Assembly: GCA_022113835.1 (NCBI GenBank)
Contig: JAILWY010000007.1
Location: 2,609,001 to 2,673,000 of the forward strand
Source: Atopsyche davidsoni
Lineage: Eukaryota > Arthropoda > Insecta > Trichoptera > Hydrobiosidae
Direction: 5' to 3'
DNA length: 64,000 nt
Positions 1-11,012 of the stretch are shown piece after piece. Below the pieces are notes generated by a model. It saw only the letters and a list, made by a program, of their open reading frames with translations. It did not search any database and was not told the origin of the DNA. The translations under genes were made by a program, and so were the position numbers. Numbering within the stretch: the first letter of the stretch is position 1; every line of letters starts with the position of its first letter.

Positions 1-284
1 GCGGAGACAAGTTGGGAAGATCTTTTATTTTATGAATAGATATGATAATGCTTATTTTTTTGGAATAATATGTAAACGACTATTGTTCTTTAGAATGGAT
101 GAGTTTCACAGGTAAGATTTAATCTGCAGTTACAGGTGAGCTTTGAGATTTTATCAAGTCATAAACGTTGCTTTTTGAGAGCAAAGATGGCAATTAAAAT
201 AGTTATATTTTCAACTGAAAGCAGTGGGCTAAAAGGAACAAATATTTTATATCCAAATTATACATTTAAAATTTAACAACTTTA
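1..284. other. AT-rich flank, nothing recognised
   Basis: The sequence before the tandem array is AT-rich and single-copy within the window. I see no coding frame, RNA gene or terminal repeat in it. The first recognisable array unit begins near position 285, so the array edge lies inside the window. Confidence 0.5.
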
Positions 285-1375
285 AATAATTAAAGCATCC
301 CAGTTGAATTAAATAATATAAAGGTAAACAGAATCTCGAAGAATGAAATTCGTATGAGATGAAGTAAGTCGGTCCCCTGAATGACCGACGGGTAAATTAA
401 ATGTGCCTCTCAATGCTAAACGGTCGATTTTTCAGGACTCGAGATTTTAAATATCATCTTGAAAAACTAAGAATAATATAAGACCTTAGTTGAATTTAAA
501 AATATCCAATAGAGTAAAGTTCGTAGAATAACGGTGGACTAAATCCGAATGAAACGAAGCATTTCGGTCTTCGGATTGACCGACGGGCAAATTAAACGTG
601 TCTCTCGGCTCAGGACGGTCTATTTTTCAGGATTTCAGACTTGCACATATTATCATTTAAAACTTATAATAATTTAATACTCCAGTTGAATCTAAGAATA
701 TCCGATAGAGCAAAGTTCCTAAAATCACAACGGACTAAATCCGAATGAAACGAAGCAGTTTGGTCCCCAGAATGACCGACGGAGAAATTAAACGTGTGTC
801 TCGACTCAGGTCGGTAGATTTTTCAGGATTTACGACTTGCATATATCATTTTTTAAAACGTAGAATAATATAATATTCTAGTTGAATCTAAAAATACCCG
901 ATTGAGGAAAGTTCGTAGAATCACGGCGAACTAAATCCGAATGAAACGAAGCAGTTTGGTCCCCGGAATGACCGACGGGGAAATCAAACGTGTGTCTCGA
1001 CTCAGGTCGGTCGATTTTTCAGGATTTATGACTTGCATCATTTATAACTCAGAATAATACCTGAATAATCCAGTTGAATCTAAGAATATTCGATAGAGTA
1101 AAGTTTCCAGAATCACGATGGACTAAATCCGTATGAAACGAAGCAGTTCGGTCCCCGGAATGACCGACGGGGAAATCAAACGCGTCTTTCGACTCAGGTT
1201 GGTAGATTTTTCAGGATTAACGACTTGCAAATATCATCATTTAAAACTTAAATATCCGATAGAGCAAAGTTCGCAGAATCACGACGGACTAAATCCGAAT
1301 GAAACGAAGCAGTTCGGTCCCCGGAATGACCGACGGGCAAATTAAATGTGCCTCTCGACTCAGGACGGTCGCGGT
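285..1375. repeat. Tandem satellite-like array, about 195-bp unit, six copies
   Basis: The core GACCGACG recurs at 383, 578, 774, 970, 1162 and 1328, giving spacings of 195, 196, 196, 192 and 166 bases. Each unit runs from an AT-rich half (CCAGTTGAATCTAA then AAAGTTC) into a GC-richer half (GAATGAAACGAAGC, CGGTCCCCGGAATGACCGA, then TTTTTCAGGA). The last unit has lost about 30 bases from its AT-rich half. Every unit carries a short dyad around the core, TCGGTC facing GACCGA. In-frame stretches such as 1133-1345 are by-products of the repeat and not genes. Copies differ by point changes and small indels, so the array is not freshly amplified. It could be a short satellite block or the internal repeats of a larger element. 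Confidence 0.93.
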
Positions 1376-1600
1376 CCGATTGCCTTAATAAATTCGTGGA
1401 CTGGGGAGCACCGAAGCAGCCAGCGGACCGGCAAAGTGTGGGAAACCGAGGGCCGAGTAGCCCGGAGGCTCTAGGGGGGGTATTATGGAGGAAAAAATAC
1501 GACCATGGTGTCGTGTGGACTGTGACAGAGTTCGGTCCGTGTAGATCTTTTCAAAGGGGGATTTTGTTTAGAATAACGTGTTTTTTTATGTGAGTAAACG
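1376..1600. other. GC-richer patch after the tandem array
   Basis: Base composition rises sharply compared with the surroundings, and a run of seven G occurs near 1476. An open frame of 81 codons (1348-1593, plus) crosses it but starts inside the last array unit and resembles no family I know. It could be a regulatory element or the end of the repeat-bearing unit. No function can be assigned. Confidence 0.3.
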
Positions 1601-2588
1601 TATGATCTTCTTCCTGCTTTGATAATGATAAAATTACACGTATACACAAAAAAAAAAAAAACACTGAGTAGAGCTTCAATTTAAGCACACTGATGAGTGA
1701 GAATATATTTTGTAATAATTCTAAAAAAATTATTAAATCAACAGCAACAAATATATAATCTTAACGTAGATTTAGAAAAAAACTAAATAGATATTTGTAA
1801 GACTTAAAAATATTTTTTTGTAAATTAATTGTACAACTAGTTTTTATATGTTTTTGTGATAGGTATTTAAAAAAAATAACAAAATGGTGCTGAAGCAATA
1901 TTTACGTTTCAAATTATTTTCTTGTAAGTTTTTTAATCTCCGATAAGAAGTAATTAAGTTACAAACTGGTACGTTGACACAGCAATGCGCGGGTAAAAAA
2001 ATAAAATAAAATATTAATGGCCACAGGCTCGAATGGCACACTCGGAAATTAGTTTCGTAATTATTTTTCTCACGCAAAACTAATTAAAGATTGAACGCGG
2101 CTGCACCATTTAAGGTTTGACGTCTTAATTATTTTGACAGAGCGTATGTGTGTCCGCTCTGTGTGGACGCCTCCGTGTCAGTAGTTGGATATTAATCATT
2201 TATTTTATCTTTATCGGTTTGGACCGTCTAATTAATATACCATACCCTGCAACATTACCCGACCCTCCTGTAATCCATGAAAAATACTTGGTATCTTAAA
2301 AACATGCCATCATTGAGACTCTTTTGAATTTAGGTATTTTATTCATCAGTCACAACGATTGGTTACAAATTAAAATTTATAAATACAATGGGTAACTTTT
2401 TTATTAAAATTAAGCAACATATTGATTAAATTATTGCCTTAAAAAAAACATTGTTTTTTTTAATATATATTTTGTGTTAAAAACAAGAGTTTAACAATCT
2501 TCAAAAATAAGTTGGATGATGTTTTATACGTCTTAAAGTTTTGAAATTCAATATTTTTGACAGCGAGTACTTGGTGGAATTCCTTTTT

Positions 2589-2718
2589 AATATTTTTGAA
2601 TAAAATACTTGAGTGATTTTCCTCTGTTTGATAATCCCAACGTGAAAGGTTGGCGAAACCGGTCACTAATAAAAACAAAAATGTGGAAAATCACTCAAGT
2701 ATTTTATTCAAAAATATT
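2589..2718. repeat. Perfect 34-bp inverted repeat with 62-nt spacer
   Basis: The arm at 2589-2622 is the exact reverse complement of 2685-2718, for 34 bases without mismatch. The arms are AT-rich and include TACTTGAGTGATTTTCC. The spacer is less AT-rich and carries no frame. The structure could be a small foldback element, a degraded MITE, or a hairpin RNA source. No target duplication is obvious at the outer edges. Confidence 0.9.
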
Positions 2719-4328
2719 TTTTAAAAATCATTAAGTTTTAGTGAAAAATCTTTGCAGTCTCATTTAGTTTTATTTTTAAAAGAAAACGTTCATGAAATCT
2801 TATTTAATCGAAGGTAGTAAATTAGTAAGGCAAGCTATTGTATATTCATGGAGAAATTCGGGGTTATCTACAGTGTGGGAGTAGAAATACACGACGGGCG
2901 ATAAAGTGACAAACGACGGTGGTTTTTATTGGTAATATTTACATTTTATGGGATACGGTAGTAGATAATGCCGACAGCTTGAGATCATTATTTGAACCAG
3001 ACCCGTGTGATGTTTCCTTCGCGTCTTCGTTCAAATTGATAACAAATAAAATTATTTTTAAAAAAATGTAATATAAAAGTAACTTCAATAAAAAAGCCAT
3101 CCTTATAATTATAGTTTCTCATTGAATAATTAAAAAAAAAAGTAATTTATTAGTAAAAAGTAATAAAATTTATTTTTAGACAAAGAGGTACATCAAATTT
3201 TAAGAATCTGATAAAATGGTAAAAAAAGTGATAAACGAATATTTCTAAGATGAAATAATATATAAATAATTTATCGTTGTGTGAGATTCAATATATATTT
3301 TTAATAACTTCAATAAAACTAAGTACCACATTGATTAAATTTGTCATTTTTATGTGTTGTTTGGACAGTGATTAATTTTCATTAAAGCATATTCTATAGA
3401 CACGACTGTAAAACCATTGAAAACTAATCATGAAACTTGATATTTTATAATAAAATATTTTTTAATACCTGTACTATAATCGAGTATGTATTGTTTGGTT
3501 AGAAAGCTTGTATTGAGAGACTATTTACTTAGCAACATTGTCAGTGCTCGGTGAGTTTTGAAAGTTTTGAATGTAAGTTTTCAAACTTTTTATGAGGGAA
3601 AAAATATGTTACTGTTGAAATACTTTTTACAGCAATGCATACATTTTTTTGTGTGTGAATACTGCGCATTTCTTACATCTACACTAAGCAGCAAAAAATT
3701 GTATAAATAACGTGACTGCCAGGTACTTAGGTAAGTATGATTTATCGAGTATCATAAAGGCTCTAATATACTTTTTAAATATATTTATAATAAAAAAAAA
3801 AAGTTTTTTGATTGATCTCTAATTTATTATGGCTGCTGCGTGCAGTTTTCACGAATATAACATTTAATCGTGAATTCAATGTAATACTAAGTGAGTCTAA
3901 GTTTTTGTATGGCTCCATAAAATTTTATATTCTTATAAAATTAAGTGATTTATTATCTGAATTGTGCATTTATTGCAGAAAACTAAAAGCGTAAGTTTGA
4001 GGTTTGCAATACACTTTTAATTATGATAAATTATTTCAAATATTGACTATCATTTTTGTATCTATTTTTTAAGAGTTTGAAGCTTATAAGTTTAGAATTT
4101 GCAAATGAGTCGAGACAAATAAAATAGGGAATACCTACCTACATTTTTGTTGCATGTTTTGTAAATATGCACGGATTTACTTAATGACAAAATTTTTACG
4201 AAAATGGTAACATTTTTATTAAATACGCTTACATTTAAAATATTAATAATGTATTAAATTAAAACACGGGCTTCACCTGTAAGCCGTCGGCGAATGATCG
4301 TATCTGCTGCTCGAGCGCAAATATACGA

Positions 4329-4352
4329 TTGATGTCTAAAAATAGACATCAA
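4329..4352. repeat. Small perfect hairpin (10-bp arms, AAAA loop)
   Basis: TTGATGTCTA at 4329-4338 faces its exact complement at 4343-4352 across a four-base loop. No U-run or neighbouring gene makes it a terminator. It is recorded as structure only. Confidence 0.6.
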
Positions 4353-5119
4353 ACTTTATTTCTTCATAAAATATAATTGGTTTCATAAACCGAATCGAGG
4401 AAGTAATTTATCGAATGAAAAATATACGACTTCGTTAAAAATATTAACGAATGATTTCGATATGTCAGAACGAATTCTAATTAGGTATGTAAATGATATT
4501 ATAAATAAATAATTTTTTAAGCATAACTTGTATAAAATGAAACTTGTTACATTCATAGGTAGTAATAGCAAATGTTAAAATTTAAATAATATGTATTACA
4601 AAAGTCATATAGTTGCAGTTATGTACACAATAGCAATGCCCTATTAAAACATGTATTTACAAGTATTGTTGTATTCGGTGTTGATATCAACTAAAAGGGC
4701 CTATCGTCATTTATCGTCGATCGTACTTTTTCGGAAACAATTTTTTCGCATGAAACGACGCACACAAGGAAGATACTCGAAGGCACAAATTTTGAAATAA
4801 TCACGTATACCTTACATTATTGTAACAATCCACGCCGGCAGCGCTGATGAAGTGAACTGATTATACTGGTTTATGCGACGACTACGGTGGAGAGAGACGG
4901 ACCATCCAGATCATCAAACGGCGGCTAAATATAGCCTTGGCCCTTCACTGCACTAAACTCCCACGTTGGCACTGTAAAACACAACACAGTCGAAAACGCA
5001 TCCGCTAGTATTTGTTTACAAAATAAATGTGCATCGTTTTCAGTGTTTCACGGGTGAACTTTTCACACTGTAAAACGGTCGTTTTGAAACGAACGTTGTT
5101 TTTAGGAATGTTTTATTCC

Positions 5120-5480
5120 GTATTGAGGTTTGACTGGGGGGAGCGCGGTCGCGGAGAACATCGCGTGGCGGGCGACTTCGGGGGAGAGAGAGTGCGACCT
5201 CCCCGCGCGGCGAGCGGGATGCGACTGAGGATAAACTTTTCGGGCGAGCCACGCCGCCGCGCCTGTGTGTGTGTGCGTGTGTGCGCGCGTGTGCGTGTGT
5301 ACACACGGGGGCTCACGCACACCGGCGCGGCCCGCCGGCGCGGTGCATTAGCTCCCCGAAACGCGTGCGAGCGAAATGGAACGATATAAATTCGCGTTTT
5401 AACAGGGCGTTAGAGTGAGATGTGAGCGCGAGACGGCGATATAAACACGCCCGCGAAACAATGGGACAGAGGGAGAGGGA
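5120..5480. promoter_or_regulatory. CpG-rich island, candidate promoter or first exon
   Basis: A compact block dense in CpG and GC sits in very AT-rich surroundings. It contains a GAGAGAGAG tract near 5183 (a GAGA-factor-type motif in insects), a GT/CA-type microsatellite at about 5263-5325, and two TATAAA-containing boxes in CpG-rich context near 5384 and 5440. Such islands often mark promoters or 5' exons. Overlapping frames on both strands (5027-5389 plus; 5040-5322 minus) come from repeat composition and stop-codon scarcity and show no family resemblance. Direction of transcription and target gene cannot be read from the window. Confidence 0.4.
5263..5325. repeat. Interrupted GT/CA and GC microsatellite
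   Basis: Alternating purine-pyrimidine sequence (TGTGTGTGTG, GCGTGTGTGCGCGCGTGTGC, TGTGTACACAC) capable of Z-DNA. It lies in the centre of the CpG-rich island. Confidence 0.85.
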
Positions 5481-7401
5481 AGAGTTCGAGACGCCGCTTG
5501 GGTGTGTATACGGCGCAGGTTCGTGCTTGTAATTGGGGTTGATACCTCAAAAGAAGGCGTTTATTTTTTGTATTGTAAAAAATCCACACCTTTCGTATCT
5601 TGTTTTTGTTTTCAAACCGAATTATGTTATTTTTGAGTTGGAGTGAAGATAATTTCCTTATCGCTCTTTAGGCTTTGTTTCTTGATGTGAATATAGAACA
5701 TATCAGTTACCATATTGAAATGGAATTTCACCGCGTACTATCTGACAAACATATTTAATAGTTTTCAAGATCATATATATTTGTTCAATGACAATTTTGA
5801 TTTAAGTATCTGTCTCACATAATAAAAGTTAATATATTATTTACACTTGTCAGAATGGGGACCTCACGATCAAAAGTCACCACTCATAAAACTGAGCCAA
5901 TAAATCAATCTGTTATTCATCATTAAAAATCTACTAAATAAACATTGTATATGTTAACAACAAAAACACTTAAATTGTAAATAAAGGTACCTAAAATTTA
6001 ATTTAATTTTTTGTGCTTCAATCAATAACATTTATAAAATATTTTGTATTTAATATATAAAGTGGTAACAAAAGTTTGTTTCATGCATTTTATTTTTCCC
6101 CAATTAAAAAGTTACGTCTGTATTTTAATGACACTAATTTATTTTTGAAAAATTTAATTATTATCTAAAAATAAATAAATATAAATAATTACACACACAG
6201 TTAAATTATTTTAATTTAAAATTTGAGAAACATTCGGTTTCTCGACGATTATATATTCTTACATTTGACTGAGAAACTTGTGTCCGATTTAAACAGTAGT
6301 GAAATAAAAACGATTTATTGAACGTACGCTTACATGTTCTGACGATCATTGTTGATTTAATAAATTTCTTAGGTGTTAAGCCGCATTTTAATAAATTTTT
6401 GTAACCCGATATTTCAATTAAGCACGAAATCATTTTCAAGGTAAAAACTACATCAGCGTTGGATTCAAAACGTTGTAACTCAAAGATAGTCAATAGATTG
6501 CGGCGTAACACCTAATTCAAGTATTTTTTTTTAATGCATTAATATATTAAAATAAAATGTGGCCCTACATGCATGCAGTGTGCGACTGAAAGGTCTGTGC
6601 AGCAGCTTATGGCACAGAACGAGACAGCATTATCGGGAGCATCTCATGCATTCCTGCTGCAGGAGATGCATTTTCCAGAGGTTGGTCATTCCGCAGATAG
6701 CAAGGAACTAAATTTATTTAATGTTTCGTCGGCAGGACTGTCCATTGTATCCTGTGCTTGATCGCTATCGATAAATTATTGGTTACGTCAAAAAATCAAA
6801 TAACGGATTGCATTGGTATTGTTTGAACCTTCTCAGTTATCTCCTATTCGTGTGGCTCATACATTTTATTTTTAACATAAAAAAAAATATTTTTACCTGA
6901 CTGTAACGGCGTGAAAAAAAAATTTATAAACAGTTAATACAGACAATATGACTTTGATGTCTGGCACATTAATTTAATTTAATTTTTATATAAATAACAT
7001 ATTTTTTACAAAAAATAATTAAGGCAAAGTATAAATTTACATTTAAAATATGCCTTTAAGTTGATAAAAATATTTTTTGAGCTTTCGTTTGAACTTATTA
7101 AATATTAAATTCAAAAATATTTCAGAGAACCATTAGTAAACTTATCAAGTCAGTTTTTTTTATATATAATTAGCTCAGTAGTTACTTTATATAGATAATG
7201 ATTTTCTTCTGTAAAAAAATCCAGGAGGAATATAACTAGAAGCCTTGTTAATAATACAATATTCGAATATTGCTTGTTCCATAGTAAACGAAAAATATAT
7301 TTTATAAACTACAAGTATCAATTTGAAGACCCAAATGGCTAATTAAATTAGTTGTTTAATTATAAAGTATCACAAGTTACAAAATACTTTATTTGATAAA
7401 A

Positions 7402-7447
<46 letters not shown>

Positions 7448-10139
7448 AACAGGTAATATTGAAACCGTAAAGGGTAGAGAACCTGTATTCAAAGCCTTTA
7501 ATATATACCGGTGTAGGAGCATAATTATTACGTACACGTTAACCAAACTAATTACACGTATCATGCACGTGTCGAAATAATTTGAAAAATACTAATTTCT
7601 AAATATCACCCCCATACGATCGTACACATGCATTCTTCATTACTAGAATGTCATAATATATGCAGCTCGCAGGTTGCATTATAAAGTCATTAGGTTTTAA
7701 CACGCCGTGAAACCTCTGGGCTCTTGTAAGACGGCCAGGGAATACTCATTCTGTATGGGAGTCATAGGGCAATATTGTAAAGACCGCCTCAGTCGGGACG
7801 ATTATGGCGGCCTCTCGCCGAGATAATAACTCAATTTCATATTCCAGCACTTCCAAAATGTGAAAAGAAAACGTTTAATATTACGCGGTTTTGACCTTCA
7901 CGCCGACAATTCAACCTGTCGGTTATATATCGAATAATTTTAAGGTATAAAAAAAAAAAACCCCATGGGCACTTTACTCGTAGATTTATATCTAGAAAAG
8001 AAAATATCACATTCTAAAAATAAAAGTATGAAACTTTTCTTAAATAACTCTGTATTTGTTAAATATATATACGGTTACATGATAAGGTTTCACAACAACA
8101 AAAAAACTGTAGTTATCTTAAAATTTTGAACTGTATGAATCTGAAGTTTTAATAATTCTATAAAATTCGTGGAGTGTATAAAAAAATATATTTTGAAAGC
8201 CATTGGTCGCAGTTTGGGACCCACTCGCGAGACCCTCCTGCGTTCAGGTACAAAATTACAAAACAGCCTGTGCCTTTTGTCGGTGCACCGGCATCTATTA
8301 TAATGCCCGCCATTGGGTGCACCTCTGACAGGCTCACACACGTATGCTGACAGATGCTGAAAGCCCTTCCTCGAAGGTATTCTCTTTAAGTATTTTTTTA
8401 AAACTCTTCATATATATACCTGCGTATTTTCTTATAAATTTAATACAGACATCTAATACGCCATATCAAAAATACCAATGTATTGTCTACAATAAAAAGT
8501 AAGAATTTTTGTAATATACATTAAACAAATTTAGTGGGCCGAGTATTATGAAATAAAAAAAATATAAAATGATTGTATATGAAAATATTTTAATTATTTT
8601 TCGGCGGGTATTGAAGGTTAGATAATCGGGTAATATATACACGAGGGATGGCTTATGTTATGTAAAGCTACCCTTTCATATGCTATGATGAATAAATGCA
8701 ATCTCCGTTGTATACAAATAGTTTTATTCCTTGAGGAAAATTTATGGAAATATTACTAACTACATATGAAATTCTAATAATTCATAAATTTTATTTTAGA
8801 ATATTACATTAATCATGTATCAGTGGCGTAGAGTAAATAAAAAATTAGTATATTAAAAATAGCTTAATAAAATTAGGTACTCAAAAAATAATATCATGTG
8901 TGTTATGAATTCAATAATATTCAATTGGTCATGTAGAAAAGCTTCCTTGATTATGAAACTCAAAGCATATCACTTATTCGTATATAGCGGTAAGCGATTC
9001 TCAATAGTCGTTATATATATGGGTTTTAAAGATGTGCCTTTAGGTGGCATATATATGGCAACACTGAGATTTTTATTGCAATCAGACATGTTCACGATTA
9101 CGTCGATATTTTTAGTGCACGACCTTGACGATATGGACGAGGTTTATATGCAAAGGTATCCTTTGATTAGACCGCTGTATACCTGGCCGCAAAATTAATG
9201 TCTCAATCGAGTGTTGCTTTCTAAAAAATACTTCATTTAATAATTAAGTTGTCGTGTAGGATACGCAGAACACTACAATACTGCGGTCTCTCGGGCGAGG
9301 TCTTTAAACACTCCATCACGAAACTGGTCTTGCAAATTGTACAGGTATAAGAACCACCTACCTGAGAACGGCCTATTCATAATAGGGGGCTAGCTCAAAG
9401 TATTGGTTTTAAAACTGAAATATTTTTTTAATGAATTTAAAACAAACGAGTAAAACCAAACTTGTTTTTTTTATTTACATAAAACAATAACTTTTTAATT
9501 TATTCATGAAAGTTTTTAATATTTGATATATTTATTTTTATTATGAAATTAAATTTAAACGTATATTATTTAAATGTATTTAATTAATTTTAAACAAACA
9601 TATTTAAACAATTGTTTCATGATACAATGTCTATTATTTTTTTAAATTTTCATTGTAAAATAATATACGTTTATAGATATAAGGTGTTGGCATATACACA
9701 CGACACAAAGGCAGATCATGAGGGCCTTCAAACGTACGTGAATAATTACATACAAGATAGATCTATAATGTGTACTGTAGTCGGAGGGCATAGGCTTGTC
9801 CGATACAAAAAATGTAGGTGCGTCAATATTGGAAGAGAGGGTGGAAGAGAAGGGCGGCTCGCAGCTGCCGGCTAAACTACCCCTATCTAGACAACTAGGG
9901 GTTGGAAACATTTACAAAAATATTGCTATTAAGTTGGATCATTACGTTGCCATACAGGTAGGTGATTTGGCATTTTTAATCGTATGTATATTGATTATTT
10001 AAAACACATATTTTTTTAAAAATTGTTATTTAAATCTTTAACGATTTATTTATAAGAATAATCGGGCATAGAGTAAGGGCATAAAATATTTGTATACGTG
10101 ATTTTTTTTTTATTGTGGTGGAGTTGGTGACCCCTGAAA
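5481..10139. other. Mostly AT-rich non-coding stretch with a few denser patches
   Basis: No supported gene. GC-richer single-copy patches occur at about 6560-6770, 7690-7920 and 8195-8345. They have balanced composition and no family-like reading frame, and could be conserved regulatory DNA. An (AT)n tract lies at 7404-7441. I see no terminal repeats or transposase remnants here. Confidence 0.45.
7404..7441. repeat. (AT)n microsatellite
   Basis: An uninterrupted TA/AT dinucleotide run of about 38 bases. Confidence 0.97.
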
Positions 10140-10400
10140 ATAGATAAAGCCGCAACTGTCATGGCGACCGCGATACATCAAGACACGTCGTTAGTAAACA
10201 AGCAGGGGTCGCGGCCGCAGCGGGGCCCGCTCGGGCGCCCCTGATGGCCGATCGCTGGCGTGCCTCGCGGAGCTGCGGCCAGATCACCCGCCGTCCCCCC
10301 ATCCCACCAGCCGCCGTCTGAACCGATATACACAGCAGTGGATAATTTACAACGCCACAAGCTAGCGCCATCGCAGGATGCTTCGCGACACACGACCAAT
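10140..10400. other. Very GC-rich island
   Basis: Abrupt GC-rich, CpG-rich block (for example CGCGGCCGCAGCGGGGCCCG) in AT-rich DNA. A plus-strand ATG near 10160 opens only 27 codons, and minus-strand frames of about 70 codons show no recognisable domain or good splice borders. It could be a 5'UTR exon or CpG-island promoter. I cannot choose between these. Confidence 0.35.
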
Positions 10401-10530
10401 CAGAAACAATTATTTTTACGATGAATTAAAATAATAAAAATATATATTTTTATTATTCACATGTGCATATAAATTATTTCGTTTAAGTCTACAAGATATG
10501 CAATGCTTATCAGTAAAGAATTAATCATTC

Positions 10531-11012
10531 TTTTACACCACTGGTTTCCAATCTGGTCAATATAGACCCCAGGGGTCGATTTCGCCCTTCAAGGGGTCGA
10601 TGACAGCGAGAAATTAAATTGGAGGTCTACGAGAGTGGATCCCATTTAAGCATGCCATCACCAAAATTTAGGCATTCCGTAAATGTCATAATTGAACACA
10701 GATTGAACCTATGTACTTACATAATAATGCTGTGAATCCTGCACTATGGATTATTGCAAGAAGGTTTTTGATAACTTTTCCATCTTCATACTACATGGAT
10801 AAGGGTTTAAGTGCAATTGTCAACCTTCTTACAAAAAAAAAGAAATAGTTATTCAATGTTTACATACCGACATAAAATATGGCGCATCCTGTATATCAGA
10901 TGTCAAAAATATGTTTGAAGTTGATGGATTTGCAAAAATTCAATATTAGCAAGGCAGGGGTCTCGACAAGGGGTCAACAGGACAAAATAGTTTGGTAACC
11001 TATGGTTTACAC
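10531..11012 (+). mobile_element. Non-autonomous hAT-type transposon remnant
   Basis: The element spans 10539-11004. Its left end CACTGGTTTCCAA matches the inverted right end CATAGGTTACCAA at 10 of 13 positions, the usual short hAT terminal form. It is flanked by a near-perfect 8-bp duplication, TTTTACAC at 10531-10538 and GTTTACAC at 11005-11012. Both subterminal regions carry the AGGGGTCGA / AGGGGTCAAC motif typical of a widespread hAT group related to ZBED5/SCAND3-like genes. Near 10771-10855 the plus strand reads FPSSYYMDKGLSAIVNLLTK, which resembles the C-terminal part of those transposases. At 466 bp it lacks almost the whole transposase, so it is dead or was mobilised in trans. Confidence 0.82.

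Larger units (their letters stand above)
1601..4700. other. AT-rich non-coding stretch
   Basis: Long AT-rich DNA with frequent stops in all frames. Apart from the inverted repeat at 2589-2718 and a small hairpin at 4329-4352 I recognise nothing in it. Confidence 0.5.

Noticed and set aside
285..1375. CRISPR array
   Set aside because: Unit length of about 195 bp with no short direct repeats and unique spacers, in a eukaryotic sequence.
1133..1593. Plus-strand frames of 70 and 81 codons as genes
   Set aside because: They are translations of the 195-bp tandem array and its flank and repeat the same residues each unit.
5027..5389. A 120-codon plus frame and three minus frames as genes
   Set aside because: They arise from the GC-rich, GT/CA-repeat composition. 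All overlap on both strands and give low-complexity His/Thr or Val/Cys/Arg runs.
8090..8341. 83-codon minus frame as a coding gene
   Set aside because: Its GC-richer half is followed by AT-rich low-complexity translation, with no recognisable domain or exon borders.
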